Assembly (NCBI GenBank): GCA_903918595.1
Contig: CAIXFB010000269.1
Span: forward strand, 1 to 48,257
Reading direction: 5' to 3'
From: an uncultured Actinomycetes bacterium
GTDB taxonomy: Bacteria > Actinomycetota > Actinomycetes > S36-B12
Length of the DNA stretch: 48,257 nt
Within the stretch, counting starts at the first letter, position 1, and every line of letters starts with the position of its first letter. A program made the position numbers and the translations under genes. Positions 42,529 through 48,257 of the stretch are shown one piece after another. A model generated the notes under the pieces. The model was not told the DNA's origin. It did not search any database and saw only the letters and a program-made list of their open reading frames with translations.

Positions 42529-45500
42529 TCAACTCAGGCATGAAGGGCCTAAAAGTGCTTTGAGATCACCATACAGAGATGGGGAGGGGGTTACTCGGAG
42601 ACCATCGTCAAGACGGAGAACGGTGGTGTTCGCTCCCCCCGTAAGGTGCAAATGAACTTCGGTGGTACCTGGATGTGCTGCCAAAACTTCCTTGAGCCGT
42701 TCGACCAATGGGGGGATACACCGAGCAGCAGCCATGCTCAATCGCACAGGACCAGAGATCGCTTCAGAGGTGTCTGGTGCACTCACTTCCAGCGCGATAA
42801 CCCGGACACCTTCGTCATCGGATCGTTCCGCGCGCGCCTTGACGATGATGACCGTGTCGTCGACGAGCATCGTGCTGACCTGGGTATACGTCTGCGGGAA
42901 GACCATGATGTCAACGGATCCTTCAAGATCTTCAAGAGTGACGATGGCCCAGGCAGATCCTTTCTTGGTCGTCTTGCGTTGGACCGACGTCACCAAGCCA
43001 CCGAGGGTAACCACTGCAGTGTCGAGTCGATCGTCCATCAGAAGGGACGCAATGCTCCGGTCAGAAAGCTGCGCGAGCAAACCTTCGAGTCCCTGCAGGG
43101 GATGATCAGAAACGTATAGACCAAGCATGTCTCGCTCATGTGCCAGTAAAACGCTCTTTTCCCATTCGCCGACCGGAACAATTGGCCGTTCTACAAGCGA
43201 GGTCTCCTCATCAGCACCCAGTCCACCAAAGAGGTCGAACTGCCCAATTGCTTCTGCGCGCTTAATGTCGATGGCATTATCGAGAACAGATTCATGAATA
43301 AGCGTCAGGCCTTTTCTCGTGTGGCCCAAAGAGTCGAAAGCACCCGCTTTGATGAGCGACTCAACTACCCGCTTGTTACACACTGACGGTTCAACTTTTG
43401 CAATAAAATCGTGGAAATCAGCGAACCGACCAACACTTTTGCGGGTTGCCAAAATGGAATCGACAACGTTGCCACCCACGTTGCGAATTGCTGAGAGTCC
43501 GAATCGAATGTCAGTGCCGCGCGGCGTGAAATCGAAGTCTGAGTCATTCACATCGGGGGGAAGCACCTTGATGCCCATCCTTCGGCACTCGTTGAGATAG
43601 ATAGCCGACTTGTCTTTGTCATCTTTCACACTGGTGAGCAGTGCCGCCATGTATTCAGCCGGGAAATTAGCTTTCAGGAAGGCAGTCCAGTAGGACACCA
43701 ACCCGTAGCCAGCTGTATGCGCCTTATTGAACGCATAGTCAGAGAAGGGCACGAGAATTTCCCACAGGGTGCTAATTGCGCCATCTGAGTATCCGCGCTC
43801 ACGCATTCCATCTCGGAATGGCACAAATTCGGCATCCAAAATCGATTTCTTCTTCTTGCCCATGGCCCGGCGCAGTAGATCCGCCTTGCCTAGGGAATAT
43901 CCCGCCAGTTGCTGGGCGATAGCCATGACCTGTTCCTGATAGACGATCAGACCGTAGGTATCACCGAGAATTTCCGACAGCGGCTCTTCTAGTTCTGGGT
44001 GGATGGGCACAACTGGCTTTCGCCCGTTCTTTCGATCTGCGTAATCGTTGTGCGCGTTCGCACCCATGGGTCCAGGTCGATACAACGCGAGCACCGCGGA
44101 GATGTCCTCGAAATTGTCGGGCTGCATTGAGCGGAGCAGCGCGCGCATAGGGCCACCATCGAGTTGGAATACCCCCAAGGTGTCACCGCGAGATAGCAAT
44201 TCATAGGTGATCGGGTCATCCAGGGTGAGATCTTCCAGGACGATTCGGGAATCGCCATTCACCTCGATGTTATGAAGGCAGTCATCCAACACAGACAGGT
44301 TGCGCAGTCCCAGGAAATCCATCTTGAGCAGACCGAGTGATTCACACACACCCATGTCGAATTGGGTGATGACCGCACCGTCAAGTTCACGTCGCCATAA
44401 GGGAACTACATCAAGGAGTGGTTCACGACAGAGGATCACACCAGCTGCATGCACGCCGGGTTGACGTTTCAATCCCTCTAATGCTTTAGCTGTGTCGACA
44501 ACTTTCTTGACCTCTGGGTCGGTTTCATACAGTGCACGAAATTCCGCTGCCTCACCGTATCGAGACTCACTCGGATCAAAAACCCCCGCCAGTGAAAGGT
44601 CCTTGCCCATCACCGCAGGTGGCATGGCCTTGGTGATTTTGTCTCCGAGAGCGTATGGAAAACCCAATACTCGGGCACTGTCCTTAATCGCAGCCTTCGC
44701 TTTGATTGAACCGTATGTGACGATTTGCGCGACCCGCTCCTCGCCGTATTTTTCTGTGGCGTAGCGAATCATGTCCCCGCGACGGCGTTCATCAAAGTCG
44801 ATATCGATATCAGGCATCGAGATTCTTTCGGGGTTCAAGAATCGCTCGAAAAGTAAACCGTGTTCAATGGGATCTAAATCAGTGATGCCCAACGCGTAAG
44901 CGATCATCGCCCCTGCGGCTGACCCGCGACCTGGTCCCACACGGATTCCGCTTTCCTTTGCATGGCGGCAAAGGTCTGCGACCACCAGAAAGTAGCCGGG
45001 GAAACCCATTTGGATAACGACGCCGATCTCATACTCGGCCTGCTTGCGGACGTTTTCCGGGACCGAACCCTTGTACCGACGCAAGAGCCCTCGCTCGACC
45101 TCTTTGACCAACCACGACTCTTCCGACTCACCCTCAGGCACATCGAAAGCGGGCATGAGGTTGGCACCTTCGTTGAATGACACTTCGCAACGCTCGGCGA
45201 TGAGCAGGGTGTTATCGCAGGCCTCGGGGAACTCGGACCACACCGAACGCATTTCAGCCGAAGATTTCACATAGAAATCGCGGGCATCGAATCGGAAACG
45301 CTTGGGGTCATCCATCGTGGTTCGAGTGCCTATACACAGCAACGCTTCATGCATCTCGGCATCACCCGCGTGCACATAGTGCAAATCATTTGTTGCGACG
45401 AGTGGAAGCTTCAGATCGCGTGCGATTTTGATGAGGTCTTCGCGAAAACGTCTTTCGATGGCAAGACCGTGATCCATGACCTCACAGAAATAGTTCTCGG

Positions 45501-46065
45501 CGCCGAGAATGTCGCGCATATCTGCTGCCGCAGCCCGGGCTTTGTCATACTGCCCCGCCTGCAACCAGCGATTGACTTCACCACTGGGGCACCCTGTGGT
45601 GCCGATGATGCCTTTGCCATAGGTCTGGAGCAGATCGCGATCGAAACGAGGTTTGTGATACATCCCTTCCAAACTGGCAAGTGATGAGAGGCGGAAAAGA
45701 TTATGCATCCCGGGCGAATTCTCTGCCCACAAGGTCATGTGGGTGTAGCTATGTTTGCCGCGGCCAGCACCGGGGTCTTCCGGGGTGCCTTCATCGAACC
45801 CGCCACCGAAATCAAACGGCTTGCGCTCAAACCTGCCCTGGGGTGCGAAATATCCTTCAATCCCAATAATGGGTTTGATCCCGTGTGCTTTCGCGGTCTT
45901 GTAAAAATCGTAGGCGCCAAAGAGGTTGCCGTGGTCGGTCATGGCAACTGCCGGCATTTCTAGGCGTTTTGCCTCTGTAAAGAGGTCGTTTAACCGCGCG
46001 GCTCCGTCGAGCATCGAGTACTCGGTGTGCACATGGAGGTGTACGAACGAATCCTCCGAAGGCAT
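42529..46065 (-). CDS. dnaE: DNA polymerase III alpha subunit (DnaE1)
   Basis: Replicative polymerase. 1178 residues. The N-terminal PHP domain keeps the metal ligands: H11 and H13 in HLHVHTEYSMLDG, D20, H45 in TDHGN, E70, H105, C159, D227 and H229, the set used for proofreading in mycobacterial DnaE1. The polymerase palm has PDIDIDFDERRR (Asp 419 and 421) and the third Asp in LLKMDFLGL. YSLGKADLLRRAMGKKK and AFNKAHTAGY belong to the fingers; the OB domain (VTLGGLVTSVQRKTTKKG) and C-terminal domain follow. Start ATG has GGTAGG 3 nt upstream, 9 nt after rluD. No separate exonuclease gene is nearby. Confidence 0.98.
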   Translation of the reverse strand: MPSEDSFVHLHVHTEYSMLDGAARLNDLFTEAKRLEMPAVAMTDHGNLFGAYDFYKTAKAHGIKPIIGIEGYFAPQGRFERKPFDFGGGFDEGTPEDPGAGRGKHSYTHMTLWAENSPGMHNLFRLSSLASLEGMYHKPRFDRDLLQTYGKGIIGTTGCPSGEVNRWLQAGQYDKARAAAADMRDILGAENYFCEVMDHGLAIERRFREDLIKIARDLKLPLVATNDLHYVHAGDAEMHEALLCIGTRTTMDDPKRFRFDARDFYVKSSAEMRSVWSEFPEACDNTLLIAERCEVSFNEGANLMPAFDVPEGESEESWLVKEVERGLLRRYKGSVPENVRKQAEYEIGVVIQMGFPGYFLVVADLCRHAKESGIRVGPGRGSAAGAMIAYALGITDLDPIEHGLLFERFLNPERISMPDIDIDFDERRRGDMIRYATEKYGEERVAQIVTYGSIKAKAAIKDSARVLGFPYALGDKITKAMPPAVMGKDLSLAGVFDPSESRYGEAAEFRALYETDPEVKKVVDTAKALEGLKRQPGVHAAGVILCREPLLDVVPLWRRELDGAVITQFDMGVCESLGLLKMDFLGLRNLSVLDDCLHNIEVNGDSRIVLEDLTLDDPITYELLSRGDTLGVFQLDGGPMRALLRSMQPDNFEDISAVLALYRPGPMGANAHNDYADRKNGRKPVVPIHPELEEPLSEILGDTYGLIVYQEQVMAIAQQLAGYSLGKADLLRRAMGKKKKSILDAEFVPFRDGMRERGYSDGAISTLWEILVPFSDYAFNKAHTAGYGLVSYWTAFLKANFPAEYMAALLTSVKDDKDKSAIYLNECRRMGIKVLPPDVNDSDFDFTPRGTDIRFGLSAIRNVGGNVVDSILATRKSVGRFADFHDFIAKVEPSVCNKRVVESLIKAGAFDSLGHTRKGLTLIHESVLDNAIDIKRAEAIGQFDLFGGLGADEETSLVERPIVPVGEWEKSVLLAHERDMLGLYVSDHPLQGLEGLLAQLSDRSIASLLMDDRLDTAVVTLGGLVTSVQRKTTKKGSAWAIVTLEDLEGSVDIMVFPQTYTQVSTMLVDDTVIIVKARAERSDDEGVRVIALEVSAPDTSEAISGPVRLSMAAARCIPPLVERLKEVLAAHPGTTEVHLHLTGGANTTVLRLDDGLRVTPSPSLYGDLKALLGPSCLS

Positions 46066-46074
46066 CTTCCTACC

Positions 46075-47019
46075 CTAACTTTTTGACGGTTGCTGGTCGC
46101 GCAGACGCTCCAGAGCAAACGCCAGATCATCGGGGTAAGCGCTCCGTACGGTGACCCGCTCCCCTGACACCGGGTGATCGAATCCCAGCTGCACCGCATG
46201 CAACCACTGCCTCTTGAGTCCCAGCCGGGCAGAAAGGACAGGATCAGCCCCATATGTGATGTCTCCGACACAGGGATGCTTCATCGCTGCCATGTGTACC
46301 CGAATTTGGTGAGTACGGCCGGTCTCCAAGTGAACCTGAACCAACGAAGCATGTGGCCAGGCTTCCTGAGTCTCATAGTGCGTGACACTCGGCCGACCGC
46401 CAGCAACCACCGCCCACTTGTACTCTGCCGTGGGGTGCCGATCAATGGGTGCATCCACTGTGCCGCGAAGCGGATCCAGTTGCCCCTGCACAACCGCGTG
46501 ATACTCCTTCTCAACCGTGCGCTCCTTGAACTGATGCTTCAAGGACGTGTAGGCGATCTCGCTCTTCGCGACCGCCATAGCACCTGAAGTTCCCACATCA
46601 AGTCGGTGCACGATCCCTTGCCGTTCAGCAGCCCCAGATGTCGATATGCGGTAGCCCGCAGCTGCCAGTCCACCCAAAACGGTGGGGCCGGTCCAGCCGG
46701 GGCTTGGGTGGGCAGCTACGCCTACTGGTTTGTCCACCACGACAACATCAGCATCGTCGTACAGGACATTCATCCCAGGAATCTCGATCGCCACAATTTC
46801 AGTCGCTGGCCGATCATCGACAGCATCCATGTCGACTTCGAGCCATGCGTTTTCATCGACACGGTCGGACTTGATGGCCGCCTTGCCATTCACTGCTACG
46901 GCGCCCGCATCGATGATCAGCACCGCACGGGATCTCGAAACCCCGAGGAGTCTGGTCAGGGCGACGTCAATTCGTTCACCTGCCAGACCCTCTGGCACCT
47001 GCATGGATCGCACTGTCAT
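46075..47019 (-). CDS. rluD: RluA/RluD-family 23S rRNA pseudouridine synthase
   Basis: 314 residues. N-terminal S4 RNA-binding domain (about 10-70, AGERIDVALTRLLGVSRSRAVLIIDAGAV split by family helices), then the synthase domain with VVDKPVGVAAHPSPG and the catalytic Asp in HRLDVGTSG. ERTVEKEYHAVVQG and LETGRTHQIRVH are typical of RluD-like enzymes. The exact target uridines cannot be told. ATGA overlap with lspA; dnaE follows after 9 nt. Confidence 0.93.
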   Translation of the reverse strand: MTVRSMQVPEGLAGERIDVALTRLLGVSRSRAVLIIDAGAVAVNGKAAIKSDRVDENAWLEVDMDAVDDRPATEIVAIEIPGMNVLYDDADVVVVDKPVGVAAHPSPGWTGPTVLGGLAAAGYRISTSGAAERQGIVHRLDVGTSGAMAVAKSEIAYTSLKHQFKERTVEKEYHAVVQGQLDPLRGTVDAPIDRHPTAEYKWAVVAGGRPSVTHYETQEAWPHASLVQVHLETGRTHQIRVHMAAMKHPCVGDITYGADPVLSARLGLKRQWLHAVQLGFDHPVSGERVTVRSAYPDDLAFALERLRDQQPSKS

Positions 47020-47552
47020 GCGGATACTTTCTGGCTGGATTTGCTGAATTCGACGCCACGAACCGAGAGCACCACCATCAAGATTGATGATCCGACGATC
47101 GCCATGTCAGCCACGTTGAAGATGGGAAAATTCGGAACTTGAATGAAATCAACGACATAGCCGCGAAAAGGACCAGGGTCACGTGTCATCCGATCGATGA
47201 GGTTGCCCAAGGACCCACCAAGTAGCCCACCAAGCGCGATTGCCCATGCTGGGTTGGTCAGGCGAGAAGCCGTTCGAATAATCACAATCACGACAACTAT
47301 CGCCACGGACGTGAAGATCCAGGTGAAACCTGTGCCAATACTGAAAGCGGCCCCGGTGTTCTCCGCATATGTGAACTTGAGCAGGCTTCCGACGATCTCA
47401 ATGGCGCCCTCGCCAGACTCGATTCGTTCCCGGATCGAGGTCGCAGCCCAGTGTTTGGTGAGTTGGTCGAGTAGCACGACTACAGCAGCCACAACGAAGA
47501 CCAGCCACAGGAGTCGACTGGGCGCCGGTGCCTGACCTTCTTCGTCGCTCAC
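47016..47552 (-). CDS. lspA: Lipoprotein signal peptidase
   Basis: Aspartic protease in the membrane that removes signal peptides after Lgt acts. Start at the GTG at 47552 gives 178 residues (MSDEEGQAPAP...); a TTG at 47597 is possible but adds a 15-residue segment unlike the family. Four hydrophobic segments. LDQLTKHWA, FTYAENTGAAFSI, GGSLGNLIDRM (first catalytic Asp) and FPIFNVADMAIVGS (second catalytic Asp) are intact. TACAGT lies 6 nt before the GTG. Confidence 0.95.
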   Translation of the reverse strand: MSDEEGQAPAPSRLLWLVFVVAAVVVLLDQLTKHWAATSIRERIESGEGAIEIVGSLLKFTYAENTGAAFSIGTGFTWIFTSVAIVVVIVIIRTASRLTNPAWAIALGGLLGGSLGNLIDRMTRDPGPFRGYVVDFIQVPNFPIFNVADMAIVGSSILMVVLSVRGVEFSKSSQKVSA

Positions 47553-47558
47553 GCACTC

Positions 47559-47564
47559 ACTGTA
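47559..47564 (-). promoter_or_regulatory. Candidate -10 element of a leaderless lspA promoter
   Basis: TACAGT (TANNNT) ends 6 nt before the lspA GTG, in the 45-nt gap after the DksA/TraR-like gene. There is no Shine-Dalgarno at this start. It also supports the GTG over the upstream TTG. Confidence 0.35.
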
Positions 47565-47597
47565 CGCGCAGGGGACCTGAGCTCCTGCCACGGACAA

Positions 47598-48257
47598 CTA
47601 CATCAGGCGCTCTTCGGCCTGCTTACAACTCATGCACTGTGTCGCCCGAGGAAAGGCTTGGAGCCGATACTTGCCGATTGGCTTTCTGCATACTTCACAT
47701 TCGCCGTAGGTTCCATCACCTATGCGGCCGATGGCGTGTTCCACCTGCAAGAGCATGGCTCGGGAGTTGTTTGCCAGTGACATTTCATGCTCGCGCTCAA
47801 ATGTCTTGCTGCCCGCATCAGCTTGGTCATCGCCTGCGCCATCGCCCGAATCGCGGATCAAATCCTCGAGACCTGCTTCACTCACTGCTATCTCTTCAAG
47901 CAGACGGACTTTCTCTTCCTCCAATGCCTTGCGCATCTGAGTTAATTCAGTCTTGGTCCAGGGGCTTTCGTCCTCGCGGACCACGAGCGGCTTCTTTTTC
48001 TTGGTCAGCGCATTCTTGATCGGAACAACGGGCTTCGCCGGAGCAGCCTTCTTCACCGGAGCAGCCTTCTTCACCGGAGCAGCCTTCTTGACCGGAACAG
48101 CCTTCTTGACCGGAGCAGCCTTCTTGACCGGAGCAGCCTTCTTCACCGGAGCAGCCTTCTTCACCGGAGCAGCCTTCTTCACCGGAGCAGCCTTCTTCAC
48201 CGGAGCAGCCTTCTTCACCGGAGCAGCCTTCTTCACCGGAGCAGCCTTCTTCACCGG
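47598..48257 (-). CDS. DksA/TraR C4-type zinc-finger protein with Lys-Ala-Pro repeat tail, 5' end missing
   Basis: The gene runs off the right edge: the frame is open to the last base, and the apparent first codon at 48254 is just a GTG (Val) inside the repeat. The visible part is 219 codons. Order: at least 12 hexapeptide repeats of VKKAAP type, a short basic linker (IKNALTKKKK), a charged coiled-coil-like segment (TELTQMRKALEEEKVRLLEE), then the C-terminal zinc finger CEVC...CMSC. The family is thought to act on RNA polymerase or transcription, but the acidic tip typical of DksA is not clear here. The position upstream of lspA with a basic N-terminal tail is usual in actinobacteria. Confidence 0.85.
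   Translation of the reverse strand, partial: PVKKAAPVKKAAPVKKAAPVKKAAPVKKAAPVKKAAPVKKAAPVKKAAPVKKAVPVKKAAPVKKAAPVKKAAPAKPVVPIKNALTKKKKPLVVREDESPWTKTELTQMRKALEEEKVRLLEEIAVSEAGLEDLIRDSGDGAGDDQADAGSKTFEREHEMSLANNSRAMLLQVEHAIGRIGDGTYGECEVCRKPIGKYRLQAFPRATQCMSCKQAEERLM
48021..48257 (-). repeat. 18-bp coding tandem repeat (VKKAAP), 12 units to the window edge
   Basis: From 48039 to 48254 there are twelve consecutive 18-bp units, GTGAAGAAGGCTGCTCCG on the minus strand, nearly identical at DNA level. One unit (48093-48110) has Val for the second Ala; three adjacent units (48075-48128) use GTC instead of GTG for the leading Val. A further diverged unit, AKPVVP, lies at 48021-48038. The array continues past the window edge. 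The almost complete lack of synonymous change points to recent expansion by slippage or unequal exchange. Confidence 0.95.

Noticed and set aside
42646..43119. 157-codon plus-strand frame opposite the 3' end of dnaE
   Set aside because: Shadow of dnaE codon usage; no motif and no promoter or ribosome site seen.
47553..47597. TTG at 47597 as the lspA start
   Set aside because: Adds 15 residues with two cysteines unlike LspA N-termini and has no ribosome site; the GTG at 47552 fits better.
48021..48257. Regular repeats at the right edge as a CRISPR array
   Set aside because: Units are 18 bp with no spacers, stay in one reading frame and encode VKKAAP; it is a coding tandem repeat.
1..48257. 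tRNA or rRNA genes, insertion sequences, integrases, attachment sites or phage genes
   Set aside because: Gaps are too short for most of these and all long frames match core housekeeping families; nothing of the kind was seen.

Overview
The window is a densely packed stretch of core-metabolism chromosome from an actinobacterium (Actinomycetota, class Actinomycetes). The evidence is lineage-specific gene content and order: an actinobacterial integration host factor (mihF) between pyrF and gmk, a PriA-type HisA isomerase, a helicase-motif-less PriA', HGxxPAAW and Trp-operon membrane proteins in the trp cluster, a SAM-IV riboswitch, a mycobacterial-type PyrR binding loop, and a Lys/Ala/Pro-rich tail on a DksA/TraR zinc-finger protein upstream of lspA. 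GC content looks moderate by eye and intergenic space is minimal, which would suit a streamlined (perhaps aquatic) lineage; genus and species cannot be told from here. No tRNA, rRNA, insertion sequence, prophage or CRISPR was seen, and no gap longer than about 300 bases lacks a gene.

Layout. All genes but two lie on the minus strand, so transcription runs right to left. Right edge to 41988: a DksA/TraR-like gene (5' end off the window, with an 18-bp tandem repeat), lspA, rluD, dnaE and a four-helix membrane protein (DUF2567-like). At 40838-42052 two plus-strand genes, a LON substrate-binding-domain protein and a YbaK deacylase, diverge from hisD and converge on the membrane gene. At 40813-27397 there is a fused his-trp block: hisD-C-B-H-A-F-I, trpE, two small Trp-cluster membrane proteins, an intercalated two-component system, a DUF2752 protein, trpC, trpB, trpA. 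At 27327-18046: a DsbA-like thiol oxidoreductase, lgt, gltB, gltD, pyk. At 17976-6684: the pyrimidine block pyrR-B-C-(membrane protein)-carA-carB-pyrK-pyrD-pyrF, then mihF and gmk. At 6620-1: rpoZ, coaBC, a SAM-IV riboswitch with metK, priA', def, fmt and the start of rsmB.

How it works together. The pyr genes give the route to UMP except pyrE. The his genes lack hisG and hisE. The trp genes lack trpD, trpG and a separate trpF, whose job the PriA-type isomerase probably does. GltBD supplies glutamate and, with glutamine, feeds the amidotransferases CarA and HisH and the glutamine-dependent anthranilate synthase. Control visible in the DNA: SAM-IV (metK), a PyrR loop overlapping the pyrR ribosome-binding region, a candidate structured leader before gltB, a symmetric divergent promoter between hisD and the LON gene, and repeated -10-like TANNNT boxes 6-7 nt before start codons, suggesting leaderless transcripts.

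No wholly novel gene system was found. The best leads are the gltB leader RNA, the recurrent leaderless-promoter pattern with the symmetric hisD/LON promoter, the two-component system inside the trp cluster, and the recently expanded repeat in the DksA-like gene.
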